A stretch of 64,000 nt of DNA from Diplonema papillatum (GCA_030068145.1 JAPJBO010000398.1:124001-188000); one strand, 5' to 3'. Positions 22,004 to 34,100 are shown, counted from the stretch's first letter. Numbers and translations are program-made. Notes: a model not told the origin generated them from the sequence alone.

Positions 22004-24284
22004 TTAATTGATTCGGCAGACGTATGAGTTCGCCTGGGTGATATTACGGATCCACCGAGCCGGGTTGTACGACTTCGAGCGCTCTTCGATCTTCAGGTGA
22101 CGAATGTTGAGGCCCGAAACAGCGAACCTGAGGATTGTGTGACCGGGTTGTTGCTGGCACATGGCCAGATTCCTTTTACGTCCCCTTTCCATTTTTCGAC
22201 CGTGTAGTTTTGGTAGGTACCCTACACGGGAGCCAAGCTCGGCGTGTTCGGCGGTACTGCAGAGCCACGGGCCTACGGGTCAAGTGGCTACCGATTTCCC
22301 CCCAAGCAAAAGCATCAAGGCGTGGCGCACCTTGGGGTTTGGCGCTCGCGCTGAACACAAGCTCGTCGAGACGGTCAGCCACAGGGCAGAGCGGACGGAG
22401 TTGTAGCACTGTGCTGCCTCCGACTCAAGCTTTCCAAGCTGTGGTTGACCGTCACGTTCCTGGACCAGGAGCGGCCTTAGTCTTTTTCTTTTTCGCCGTT
22501 CGTACTCATTCTCATTGGCGTCCTTCAATTAAGAACACTTGCAAGCAATGCAAAACAACCTTTATCCGAGATCATGGCAGATAGAGGCACAAGGGTGGAG
22601 CCCATTTCGTTTTGCCATTCGACTTTTACAAAAAGCTCCGCGAGGGCACTACTGCCTTCAAAACAGGGATGTGTTCAGCTGCTGATTACACGGAAACCAT
22701 CTCCACTTCGGCCTTCAATGTTCTTCATTGAATATTCGCTACTACAACAACAACCAAGATTTGACGCCGCTCGTTGGCGTTCGGTCCCTTCAAAACGTCT
22801 CGCCGTTCGCGACCAGTGCACCTACCTTTCTTAGTAAATTGCAGAGTTCACACATCATAACTCCACAAGCATGGGCACATACATGGGAATCTCGAAGTTC
22901 ATCGAGATCGGTCCGATTTCCCGGCGAATGCTCTGCGTCGTGGGCTGGCTGAATGACATGCGCGCCCGACATATCTGCTTCGTGTCCCCTTTGAACTTCT
23001 TGATGAGCCAAACCACGGTCTTTTCCGCGGACTTGTATTCGTACGTCTGCTGCGCCGGCCCAAGAACGTCGATTCCCACGCTGGTAGTATTCTTTGGAAC
23101 CGCAAATCGCACGACTACTGTCGTGGCTTCGACGTTCGCGGGGAAGTCTGCCCGAATCTGTAGTTGTTGAAACAAGAGAATGGTTACTACTTGAAGCAGA
23201 GATGTGTAACTGGAACTTGCTTGGCGCACGGTGCAACAGCATGCGCAAAGGCACTCCATTGCTTACTCCACTGCTGCAGGTCGGCCTCGCAGAGCCGGAA
23301 TACTGCCTTGTGTTCGGCTGTGACAAAAGAGTGCGAGATGGTGCACACCTGCAACGACAGCTCTACTTTGTAGGGAGACACGTTGTCAACGAGGGGCAGC
23401 ATCTTAAATGGCATGACATTGTCTACGGAAGTGACACGGTAGTTCATGGCGACGAACTCGCCATCGGGAGGCCTGAAGCAGAGCGTTCGCTCGGATTCGA
23501 AGTCATTGTAGTTGATGCATTCGTGGAAGTTGACCGAGTCGAGGACTACGCCTCCGTAGGTGCGCTCGTTGCGGCCTATGGTCAGATCCTCGTTCAGTGC
23601 GAGGTGCAGTTCGGGCGTTCCGGACAGGAAGGACTTCATCACGATCGCGCCGTCCACTTCGGCGGACAAGACGGTCCCGTTCGCGTTGAAAACCGCGTTC
23701 AGCCGCTCGAGCACGTCGACGTAGATCTCGTTGTTCTTCGCGGCCCGCTCGCCGCTGATGATTGAAACCTCCGTCTCCGCCGGCGTCTTGATGCCCTTGC
23801 CGCCGAACGGGTTGAACGTGCTGGGCTTCAGCTGCGGGGCAAACGGCTTGTCATCGACCGGGATCGGCTCGTTCGCGATGTAGGGCTTCAGTTTTTCAGA
23901 GCTCGTGCCTTGCAGAAAGCCGTAGTCGATGACTTCGTCGAGTATTTCGTACACCATCACAAAGTTCTTGCGCAGCGCCTCTTCGTTGAGCACCCCGAGA
24001 AAGTCCTTCAGCAGCTTCGTGAGGCGGATCAGCAACTCCGCGAGGAGGGCGGGCGACATGTTGTCCCGCGTCGTGACGACGAGGAGCAGGTTGTTCTTCT
24101 TCACGAAGCCGTAGTGGATGCCGTCGACGCTGAAGAACGGCGGCGTGTCGCCGCCGGTCCCGTCCCAAAATTTGTACTTCCGGAAAAAGACTTCGTCCGT
24201 TCCGCGGACAGCGTCGGGCCGGTAGTCTTTCGAGATGATCTTGTCGCCCCGGGGCGACAGCACGAAGAGCTGCAGGATCGGCAT
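22004..24284 (-). CDS. AP4M: AP-4 complex subunit mu, copy B
   Basis: Second AP-4 mu gene on the same strand. Exons 24284-23349, 23157-22883 and 22127-22004 give 444 aa. Donors are GTGTGC and GTATGT, acceptors ACTACAG and CTCAG. Both introns fall at the same codons and phases as in copy A (after LQ, and inside the Met codon of EIPM), so the pair arose by duplication of an intron-bearing gene. The protein is very close to copy A except in the linker between the N-terminal and mu-homology domains, where B has FNPFGGKGIKTP and A has a different, charged segment. All core MHD motifs are kept. Intron 2 is enlarged and carries repeat H; intron 1 is only 191 bp. The start is the ATG at 24284, directly before PILQLFVLSPRGD; the longer upstream open frame lacks homology. 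Confidence 0.92.
22245..22410 (+). repeat. Dispersed repeat H, copy 1
   Basis: Shares GAGCCACGGGCCTAC, AAGTGGCT, AGCATCAAGGC, GGCGCACCTTG-like and ACGGTCAGCC-x-C blocks with the reverse complement of 34560-34690. Both copies lie inside introns. Confidence 0.7.
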
Positions 24285-25096
24285 CTTTTTGGTCTTTTTC
24301 TGGCGGCGCGTTTTTCTCTTTGTTCTTTGAGTGTTGGGGGGGCGGGGGGATGGGGTTGCCCCGCCCCGGCGCTCGCACGGTCCTGTGGTGGCTTTAGGCG
24401 TTAGGTTTGCATTCGGTAGGCAACGCTGCACCGGCCAAACTCGAGGGGGGGGGGGGGTCGTTGCACTGGATCTGGAATCGAACACCTTCTCGTGCCCAAC
24501 AACGTTTACGTTGTCGCTTGCAAGGTAAGCCGACATCGCGGATCGACACCGTGGATCAAGTTTTCAGACTGGTTTTGTTCGTGCAATTTGACCTGCACGC
24601 GTGCAGGTCAAACCGCTGCCAACGTTCCTTTTTAGCTGTATTATGCATTTTAAGAAGGCAGCTGGCTATCGCTAAAAGGAACCTTTTTTCGGCCCATAAT
24701 CTCCCAAAACTGCACGTATGACTATTTTTCTGTCCGATGATTCTGTCAGGAAACTTCCACCATTTCACCTGGTAGAAAGCACCTGATGTGGGCCCTATCG
24801 AGATCGTTTATCTCCACCAGTTACCATAGACATCTTCCTCGATGCAGAACTTGTTCATGCATACAGGAAGAACGCGGATTCCCATAGAATTCGCCTCGAC
24901 TGCGGGTCGACCCGCAACGCTTAGAGGCGCAGAGCACCAAAAAGTGAATGAAACTGGCCACTGCCTCAGTAGGGCCTGTGGGAGGTGGCCCAGTCGCAGG
25001 CAGCGCGCCGCATGCCCGCAAAGAGCCAAACGGGATTGACCAAGAAGGCGAGGAACAGGTGTAAACTGCCATCGCTCACCGACTTTAGCTCGGCTC
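24285..25096. other. Upstream region of AP-4 mu copy B
   Basis: Contains G-runs at 24337-24350 and 24446-24458 and the palindrome at 24587-24612. No exon is recognised. Confidence 0.4.
24587..24612. promoter_or_regulatory. Perfect 26-bp palindrome upstream of AP-4 mu copy B
   Basis: Each half-site reads TTTGACCTGCACG, and the two halves are exact reverse complements with no spacer. It lies about 300 bp upstream of the copy B start codon. It may be a binding site for a dimeric regulator or a hairpin; which one is not shown by the sequence. Confidence 0.45.
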
Positions 25097-25216
25097 ACCG
25101 CACTAACACACACGATCGCACGGATCGCGATGTAACGAGGAACTACTTCTTCGCAAGCCGCACTAACACACACGATCGCACGGATCGCGATGTAACGAGG
25201 AACTACTTCTTCGCAA
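25097..25216. repeat. Exact 60-bp tandem duplication at the end of the PPR-like gene
   Basis: Two identical 60-bp units (25097-25156 and 25157-25216) containing GATCGCACGGATCGCGATG. The second unit includes the stop codon of the minus-strand gene; the first holds a silent copy of the same C-terminal codons just beyond it. Confidence 0.9.
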
Positions 25217-27032
25217 GGTGGTGCCCATCTGACCGCCTACTGTTGACGGCAAATGCTTTGAAGAAAGCGATATCTTTCTCAGGAGCCCCTCGGCAGATGT
25301 GAGGGAGCAATGCCTCGCCCACCTGCTCCAAAGCTTTTGCCTTGAAACTGTCGTCTCCCGTGCGGAAGTAGAGCTGACGATGCGCGAGCGCTCGACACTT
25401 CCACAGGGATGTTACAAAGCGCTTGTTGCCGAACCTATCGACGACGTGTTGTTGAACGTCGTGCGACACACGGTGTTCCTCAAGGTACACAACCCCTTCA
25501 GGGGCGCCTAAGACAAGGAACCGCTTCATGCAAGCCGCCAGTAGAGGCGCTGATAATTCGATCTCTCCGGAGTACAACCTCCAGACTTCCCACAACCGTC
25601 TGGAACTGTTGGCGCACTGAATGAGGCCGGCAAGCACTCCCCCATTGCCCTGTGGTCCCGTGGGTGAAAACCATTCCCTCGCCACTTCGTCCCACAGCCC
25701 ATTCTGTGCGAGGACACGCGCGTAGCAACTGAAGTGAATGACGTTGGCCTCCGCCCGCACACCTTCGTAGAGGTCGCGAGCCCACGGTAAGGCGTTCAAG
25801 CTGGCACAAAACGCCAGAGCCGCGCCGAACATGGGCGCGTTCTTCACGCAAGCCACCTGACGCCACCTCCTTCGGTAGCTTCCGACGATGCGGGCCCTTG
25901 CAGCTGGCGCCAACCGGCTCCCGGCACGGTAGCAACGCGCGGCCGCGGTGAAAACGATGCCAACCCAAGCGGCGTTCTCGCGGAACACACGGCGGCTCGT
26001 CAGAAGGTCGAACCCGCGTCTTTGCAGCGGAAAGGCCACCGTGCCTGACGCCGCGCTGGATGGAGCGGCGGAGCCGTAGTCCCGGCGCAGGGGCCCCCGC
26101 TGCGTGATGGCCCGCAGGAGAGCGGGTTCCACCGTGTCCCCTGTTTTTCGGGGGCGGCCGAGCGCCGGGGCGCGCGTTCCTCGCGCGGCGTTGCGGCCGC
26201 ACTTCCGCGACAGGCGGACCCTTTTGTAACGGAACGGCCGCCCGCCGTTCGGCTTACGCTTAGCTGTCCGCCAGGACCGGCTCCTTCTCTTCCGGCCTCC
26301 CTGTTTCGATGCTGATGGTGCCGGTCTTCGGAGTCCTGAACCGCCTGTTGCAAGACGAGGTCTTAGTATTTCAACCTCCGACAGCGTACCAGGATCGCAC
26401 TCGGAGACGAGGATAGCGCCTCTGTCGCTCGGGTTTGACGCGCACTTGACAACCGAATGGTCGGCCAGTACACGAGGTGTTGTGTGTCGTGGGTGACAGG
26501 GGCACGGGAGGATAAGGCTGGGTCGTCCCCGTTGGACGCGCAGCGCGTGCTGCTGGGGGCGTGTTGATCGAAGGGAAGCAGGCTGAGCTTGTGTGTGCGC
26601 TTGGCTTCGCTCGCGTGTACTAAACACGCCGTCGCTTCGCTCACTAGGGTGCTCGCTCAGGTCACGGGTGTGGTTGCTGCGGGCCTTGCGTCGTTTCGAA
26701 GACAGGCGCTCTGCGGCTGCCTCGATGGTGAGGATGGTCGTCAGCGCCGGCAGGCAGCGAAGTTCGCCCGCCCGCTGAGCGGCGGCAGACAGCAGCGTGA
26801 TGTCCACCTCCCGCTCCGCCAGGGCTTCCAGCAACACGAGGAGCACCTGGCGGCCGTCCGTCGCGCGGCCGGCCCGCCTCCTCCACTTCTGCATGCACGG
26901 CGAGCCCTTAATCGGCGTCACGGGCGCGTCACCAGCGTTGGTGACGCGCACATGTCCGGCATTCCAGCCGACCTGACGACTGTCGGAGTGAAACTCCCTC
27001 CGTATAGCTCGGACCAAGCTCCTCAGACGCAT
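25203..27032 (-). CDS. PPR-like helical-repeat protein, probably organellar
   Basis: Uninterrupted frame of about 609 aa from the ATG at 27032. The N-terminus MRLRSLVRAIRREFHSDS is Arg-rich without acidic residues until the end and has the R-x-F/HS pattern of a cleaved mitochondrial presequence. Two regions look like pentatricopeptide-type helix pairs: one early (VLLVLLEALAEREVDITLL, then AGELRCLPALTTIL), the other from about residue 400 (FGAALAFCASLNALPWARDLYEG, SCYARVLAQNGLWDEVAREWF, then LIQCANSSRRLWEVWRLY). PPR proteins bind organellar RNA for processing or editing. The middle part (about residues 115-330) is low-complexity and basic; it may contain an unspliced intron, since GTGAGC occurs near 26640. 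Assignment is by repeat rhythm only, and no unit matches the PPR consensus closely. Confidence 0.5.
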   Translation of the reverse strand: MRLRSLVRAIRREFHSDSRQVGWNAGHVRVTNAGDAPVTPIKGSPCMQKWRRRAGRATDGRQVLLVLLEALAEREVDITLLSAAAQRAGELRCLPALTTILTIEAAAERLSSKRRKARSNHTRDLSEHPSERSDGVFSTRERSQAHTQAQPASLRSTRPQQHALRVQRGRPSLILPCPCHPRHTTPRVLADHSVVKCASNPSDRGAILVSECDPGTLSEVEILRPRLATGGSGLRRPAPSASKQGGRKRRSRSWRTAKRKPNGGRPFRYKRVRLSRKCGRNAARGTRAPALGRPRKTGDTVEPALLRAITQRGPLRRDYGSAAPSSAASGTVAFPLQRRGFDLLTSRRVFRENAAWVGIVFTAAARCYRAGSRLAPAARARIVGSYRRRWRQVACVKNAPMFGAALAFCASLNALPWARDLYEGVRAEANVIHFSCYARVLAQNGLWDEVAREWFSPTGPQGNGGVLAGLIQCANSSRRLWEVWRLYSGEIELSAPLLAACMKRFLVLGAPEGVVYLEEHRVSHDVQQHVVDRFGNKRFVTSLWKCRALAHRQLYFRTGDDSFKAKALEQVGEALLPHICRGAPEKDIAFFKAFAVNSRRSDGHHLAKK

Positions 27033-27044
27033 TCTCCCTTGCAA

Positions 27045-28116
27045 TGCATGAACTCAACCGTATGCAGCCCCCTTGCGGGTTTTCATCTCCAGTTGGTGCT
27101 GCACCCTTCTCGCCTGATGTTCGTATTTTCACTGGTGTAGGTAACACACAACCCTCGATTGTGGCATGAAGGTCGTTGTAAAAAAACAGATGCCACGTCC
27201 GCGTACTATTTCCTGCTGGGAAAAGCGTGACCAGAATATAAGGCCTTGTGTCATTGGAGACTATATCTTCTTAGCAGCTGCGCGGCCTACGGCAATTGTT
27301 AAAAGCTTGTCCGCAGAACCCGCGGAACACCGTTTCTTTGACAAGACTTAGTAGGGTATTCGTTGTTATTGGCGCACTTCTTGGCACTCTTGCTCCTGGC
27401 AAAGAACAAGATTCTGCCACCCTGACTGCGCGAAAGCAGCACAATAATGAAGGGAGAAACATGTTGCAGCGTGCGCTCGAGTCAAAAACGTAAGGTCATG
27501 AGACATCTAGATCTACTTTCTAACTTTGGTTATGTTTCTGCCCCCTTTCTCTTCGCGTGGGCCGAATGGGTTGTACCTGAGAGCCTGCAAGATGACACAA
27601 AGAGCCGCAGACTCGGGATGAGCTTTTTCCGCTTAGCCACGTGAAGTGAACTCACAGATCTACAGGCATGCCTGAAACGTCAACCAAAACGTCCAATGTA
27701 GAGCTGTCATCGCGGGGGCAACAAGGAGTCGGAGACTCTTCAGGACAGGAGGATACGCCGGGTGGCGTAGTCGCTCATTTTTAACAAGGCCCGCAATTGC
27801 CAGCCAAAAAAAATGACATGACACGAGGAGCAGGCTTCTGGAACCCGTGAGAGCGTGCGGGGAAGGAGGGAGCACCCCGTATGTTTCCTGCTTCTTTTTC
27901 CCCAGTGAGAGCCAAAGACCCAGATCCGGTGATCGAACGTAACGTTGGAAGCGTAGGAAAGATATCTGGGCACGACTCAAGCGACGGGGTGCGAAGTGGC
28001 CGGTCGTTCTCATAATTTCGCGAACGGCTTCCAACGGCGTGGGTACAACGAAGGGTACGGGAGACGAGGAAAGCACGCGCCCGATCGTGGCCAGTCCCAC
28101 ACAAGGGCGCGTGCCC
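27045..28116. other. Intergenic, no feature recognised
   Basis: Lies between the PPR-like gene and the 3' end of the metacaspase-like gene. It should hold the terminator of the latter, but no clear signal was found. Confidence 0.35.
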
Positions 28117-31100
28117 TCACTGGAACACGGGCGAGTGGGACGGGCTGCCGCCGCCGGGAAGCTCTTCTCGGATCCATTGCGGGATGCCGTGCTCGTCCGG
28201 CACGCGCTTCCACTGCACAGCCGCGACAGGCGCCGTCGTGTGGCCGTGCGACGGGGTGACGAGCGAAGCGTCGGTGGTGCCGGTTCTAGGCTGCATGTGG
28301 CTCGGCAAGTACTGATCAAGCCACGTCGGCGGCGCCAAGCGGCCCGCGGGGTTGTAGTTGAGCGCGTTGTCGACGGCTGCCGTGGGCGACCCCGGCCTCG
28401 CCGACCTCCGCACGACGTCGAACACGCGGGTGACGGTGCCCGGTTGGTCGGACGCCTTCCCGATCGTGGTGTCGGGGCCCTTGCGTTCGTCCGCCCTGTG
28501 CCACTTCACGCCGACCACGACCGGCAGCCCCGTGTTCTTTGCGGACGCCAGCCGGTTCCAGCTCTGCCCCAGGATGGCCGAATTGAGAAGCCCCGATTCC
28601 TCGCTGTGCTTCTGGAAGATGATGTTGTGCCGCGTCGTCGCCTCGTCGTCCAGGAGCTTGTTGCGGCGAATCCTCTCATACTCGGTCTGTGGATGATACA
28701 GGGCAAGCGTGATAACTACTTTAGTATAGGGTAAGAAAGCAAAGCGCATGGCAGGATGAGCACATCACCCGAGCCTACACAGGAGAATTCGGGTGGGTTG
28801 AGGCGGGGTCTAAGACTGATTTCTTCCCACCCTCGAAAGGATGGAATGTGACTGGTTGGCCCACGACACGGTCAACAGGCACACTCATATCATTTCTGTC
28901 CGACTTCTCCCTTTTCTTCGCCTTTCAATGATGATTACTTCGGATGGCGTGGAACTCGAATACCCAAAACAAGTCCTGAGTGCAATGACCGAAGACTTAA
29001 GCCGAGACCGAGTGCGATGGAAACCGAAGCTATCTGCCAAGTCCTTACGTCATCAGACGTAAGTAAGGACCAGTAGGAATTCCCGCATCCGAAGGCACGC
29101 CTTTTGACTATCCGTAGTACCGACCAGGGGCGGTGTCGTGAGGTACTCTGGATCGAAAGCAAGTAGCGCCTGAACACGAAACTAAGATTTTCCCGCTTAG
29201 CCCTGAGAGGTGGACAGCTACTTATGAATTCTATGCGCCAGATTTCAGAGCGGGACTAGAGTACAGATAACAAATGAACAGTGCTACCGACCGGACGTAT
29301 TCCATACGTCGAGGGGCGATCCAGTGAGAGCCTTGTCTTGACATTCTCATGTATGTTTGATGATAGCATCAAGTCTTCTTCGCGGGAATGCAGCAGAGTC
29401 TTGTGTTCTTTTCGTTTTTTTTCCAGTTCTTCATTCTTCTTTCTTTCGTTGTCGACGGGGATGAAGGTCGATGTTCTCATTCACCTTGTGCAAACGATCA
29501 TGATTCGTCAAAATAATTGTCTAATAGTATGCGGTGTTACACAAATAGGGAGCCCTCGGTCGAGCACAGAGCAGCTAGGCCGTGTAGAAAAGTGTCAAAT
29601 ACCTGCTGGATCATCTCGGTAAATGCTCTCTCTCGGATGCCTTCCCGTCGCTTTCTGTCCTGCTCTTCCGCTCGCTGGCGCATGTTCTCCGTCATTCGGG
29701 TACGGCGATCTTCCTCGGCCGACTTCAAGTCCTCCTCTGCCATGCCCAGCTCACTCCGTAAATGCTTCGTCCGGTACTTCGCATCGCACAGCCGCGGGTC
29801 TTCCTCAGCAAGAGACTGTGCAGAGTGAAACAATAAGTTACGCCAACAAAAAAGAGTTATTATGGGAACGTGCTTGGAATGGAGATGTGCTCAACACCGC
29901 ACTGGTCCCATCTGCGCCGTGTTTCGGTCACACACGAGGCGGGCCATCATCCGCGCGGAACCTGAGTGTCTGCAGACACGACAGCGGTGTGAGCAGGTGG
30001 TTCGTCAGGCGGCTGCTCGTAGCTCGTCACTGTGAGTCTGTCTGTAGCCGAAGAGAGGACTTTCGTCAAGTGACCCCCAAAATTCGGGTTTGCAGAACAA
30101 ACCCGAACTTTTTCCCGCTGAGCGTGCCTGTATGAAAAGCACATGTGCACATACCTGGGGGGCGCCTAGGTGAAAGTACGTTTGTTTGAAGTCGACGATG
30201 GTACTCGTCGATATACAAGGCAGCGTCGAGATGTCGGACCGCTGCTGCAGCAGCCGGCGGAGGCCGATGAGCAGGTCTTTGAAGCTCGCGCGCGGGTACT
30301 TCTTGGTGAAGTCCATGAAGCACTGCGTCAGGTCCATCGGCGGCTCTTCGCCGCTAACGTCCTCGCGTTTGCCGAAGATGTGGACTACAGTCCCGGAGCA
30401 CGTAGCACGGCTGCCGCCTTCTATCATTCGGAAGCTGCCGTCGTGGTTCGAGACCATTGTGTACGGTAGATCCTGTGTGCACGTTTCATGATGTTGCCCA
30501 ACCACCAACGACTTGCTGTTCGGTGTTTCCCCGCAATCCCACGCGATTGTGGATAGAACGCAAAGAACGTGCGGCGACCCGCAAGCATGCACGCAACCAA
30601 AAAAGCAGCCCCGAGCTTGCGGCCACGGCCCTTGCAGAGCTTTTTGAGAACTAGTCGAAAAATTGGCCCACATCAAGCCGCATCAAGGCTTCTGAAGCCC
30701 AGTCCCTTCAGAAAAGTTGGCCCACATCAAGCCGCATCAAGGCGTCTAAAGCCCAGTCCCTTCAGAAAAGTTGGCCCACATCAAGCCGCATCAAGGCTTC
30801 TAAAGCCCAGTCCCTTCAGAAAAGTTGGCCCACATCAAGGCTTTTCTAAAGCCCAGTCCCTTCAGAAAGGTTGGCCCACATCAAGGCTTCTAAACCCCAG
30901 TCCCTTCCGAAAAATGACCCAACTCGAGGCTTCTAAAGCCCAGTCTTTTCCGAGAAGTTGGCCCACATCAAGGCTTCTAAACCCCAGTCCCTTCCGAAAA
31001 ATGACCCAACTCGAGGCTTCTAAAGCCCAGTCTTTTCCGAGAAGTTGGCCCATATCAAGGCTTCGAAGGGCCAGATGGCTCGGTGGCGAGTCGATGCTGA

Positions 31101-34100
31101 CTACCCAGGCCAGACTGGATCGAGGAACAAACTCGACAAAAGTAGACATCCAGAGGTGCCAGAGGCTATCGTCGCTTGAGATCTGCCGTGATCAATCGGT
31201 TGGCCGCCTCCGCGGCGGCGCAACAGACGCGTTCCATCTGCTGTGACGTAGACAGGAGTGTGCATAGTGCGTTGCTCAGGGTAGTCGAAGGCCTGACAAT
31301 CAGACTAATGCAACAAATTGGATGGTGACACTCCGAACAGCCTCCCTGGCCCTGGCCCACGCCTGATGCCGCAACCCCTTAACCCGGGCGGCGGCGCTTT
31401 GGCATGAGCCAGGAACCTCAAGGGGAGCAGCGCGAGAGGCATCTTCCACGCTTCAAAGGCCCACACACTAATGCAACAAATTTATAATACTTTTGTTGAC
31501 CTCGGATCGCGGCGACCGTAACTGCTGGCTGCAGTATCTTTTGTATACTTTCAATGAAGGTCGTGGAGGTGGCGTGAGCATACCAGCATCTGACCACACG
31601 GATACAAGTCAGAAACGATGGTCAGCTTCGCACCTGACGGGACCATGGGGAGCAGGATGTCGTTGATGGCGAAGTCCGCCATGGCACCTGCCGCCTCAAA
31701 GTCGGACGGTAGAATGTCGGTCGAGTCAGGGCTGTCAGCCCTCACCTGCGCTCTGCCGCAAATGTACAGGAACAGCGAGTTGCCCGGCAGTGCGTCTTCC
31801 ACCAGCCAACTCAGCGCCGTTTGGATGTTGGCGTACGTTGGCTGCTTGTCGGGCGCCGTCGTCTCGTCGCTGAGGCACAGGAACTTCCCGAAGAAGCCCT
31901 GCTCTGTCAAGTATGACTTCATCTTCAGAACGTTCTGCGCGGGAGGGTAAAAGAGCTGAGTAAAGACGAGGAACTATCAGGGCCGACGTGCTGCATAGCC
32001 CCACACAAGAGAGGATGCATTTTACCAGCAGCCGGACCTACCCTTCCAGCCTACAAGAGCCCTTGACACAACAAACACCAGAGAAGTATAGATTACGTTC
32101 GCAGAGCAGAGCTGGCCAAAGACCGTATGAAGTGCTGCTTCACGAGGAGATTAGGTGAGTGACGCCTCTTGCGAACTGCGGGGATGTGAATCAGGGGGGA
32201 CGGAACCTGATTGCACGTTAATTTCCCCTCTCCGAAGAATCGAAAATTCTGCCCATTGCGGCTGCAACTTCTTTCGTGTTGCTTTCTTACCAGGAAAGGA
32301 AACACGTAGAAAGAAGGTCGCCAGTTTCGCCACCGAGCTAGCGGCGTGCGTGCTTCGTGATTTGTGCGAACCTTTCGGTGTGTACGGCAGTAGCATACCT
32401 TTGGGCCATCGGGCATTTCATACATGGAGTCTGTGTAGCCGACGCCGATCAGCAACGCCCGTGAGGCGCCGTAGATGGGTTCGGGCGATATCTCTTGCAC
32501 GGGCCCCGCCGGCTCTCCCGTTTCGAACAAGTCGTCTTCGGGTTCGTCGCGCAGGTCTCGCACAATGCGCATGCCGTCTCCGGCCGGAGACCCGGGGGCG
32601 GGCATCCTCGTCCAATCCACCGTGTTCGGAATCCCGAGCCGAGTGTCGCGAATGAACGGGTCCACCTTAGCCGCTCTGTTTCGGTTGGTTGGTTGTGCAG
32701 TGCGTGGTTATGCAGTGCGTGATTATGCAGTGCGTGGTTATGCAGTGCGTGGTTATGCAGTGCGTGGTTATGCAGTGCGTGGTTATGCAGTGCGTGGCTA
32801 TGCAGTGCGTGATTATGCAGTGCGTGGTTATGCAGTGCGTGGTTATGCAGTGCGTGGTTTTGCAGTGCGTGGCTATGCAGTGCGTGGTTTTGCAGTGCGT
32901 GGCTATGCAGTGCGTGATTATGCAGTGCGTGGTTATGCAGTGCGTGGTTTTGCAGTGCGTGGCTATGCAGTGCGTGGTTATGCAGTGCGTGGTTATGCAG
33001 TGCGTGGTTTTGCAGTGCGTGGCTATGCAGTGCGTGGTTATGCAGTGCGTGGTTATGCAGTGCGTGGTTATGCAGTGCGTGGCTATGCAGTGCGTGGTTG
33101 TGCAGTGCGTGGTTATGCAGTGCGTGGCTATGCAGTGCGTGGTTGTGCAGTGCGTGGTTATGCAGTGCGTGGCTATGCAGTGCGTGGTTGTGCAGTGCGT
33201 GGTTATGCAGTGCGTGGCTATGCAGTGCGTGGTTGTGCAGTGCGTGGTTATGCAGTGCGTGGCTATGCAGTGCGTGGTTGTGCAGTGCGTGGTTATGCAG
33301 TGCGTGGCTATGCAGTGCGTGGTTGTGCAGTGCGTGGTTATGCAGTGCGTGGCTATGCAGTGCGTGATTATGCAGTGCGTGATTATGCAGTGCGTGGTTA
33401 TGCAGTGCGTGGTTATGCAGTGCATGGTTAAGCAGTGCGTGGTTATGCAGTGCGTGGCTATGCAGTGCGTGGTTGTGCAGTGCGTGGTTATGCAGTGCGT
33501 GGCTATGCAGTGCGTGGTTGTGCAGTGCGTGGTTTTGCAGTGCGTGGCTATGCAGTGCGTGATTATGCAGTGCGTGATTATGCAGTGCGTGGTTATGCAG
33601 TGCGTGGTTATGCAGTGCATGGTTAAGCAGTGCGTGGTTATGCAGTGCATGGTTAAGCAGTGCGTGGTTATGCAGTGCGTGGTTATGCAGTGCATGGTTA
33701 AGCAGTGCGTGGTTATGCAGTGCGTGGTTATGCAGTGCATGGTTAAGCAGTGCGTGGTTATGCAGCACGCATTTTTCCCGAAGATCGTTTGAAATTCGTG
33801 GAAAACACATGGAAACAATCGTGCTGTGTTCGGCGATAGAAATCCCGGAGGAGGCAACGTGCTGAAGCCGACGCGAAACACAGGTAAATCTGGGTTCGGT
33901 GGCGGGTGTAAGCGTTCAACAAAAGAGGGGGGGAAAGAGAATGCGTATCCGCTCCATTCCAACCTATACATGTTGGCAGTCTCATACCGCTGCATTTGCG
34001 CCATTCGAACAGGATCCATTCGACTGTCGCCGACGAAGTCGTTGTATGCTGCCATGAAGTCCTGTGTGAGTTGCCGGGGCTCAAGGTACTGATCCACCAA

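Noticed and set aside
28687-28749. Independent gene starting at an ATG at 28749 (MRFAFLPYTK...)
   Set aside because: The sequence just before ACCGAGTAT ends ATCCACAG, a good acceptor, and the first 21 codons read like intron. Treated as the last exon of the upstream gene.
29431-29484. Alternative short last exon of the metacaspase-like gene (VNENIDLHPRRQRKKEE, stop)
   Set aside because: In phase and possible, but the exon at 28686-28117 has a better acceptor, is in phase and continues a charged coiled-coil style sequence. Kept only as an alternative.
30569-31246. 225-codon plus-strand frame with repeated LLKPSPFRKVGPHQ
   Set aside because: A 54-bp tandem repeat inside an intron of the opposite-strand gene; no evidence of independent expression.
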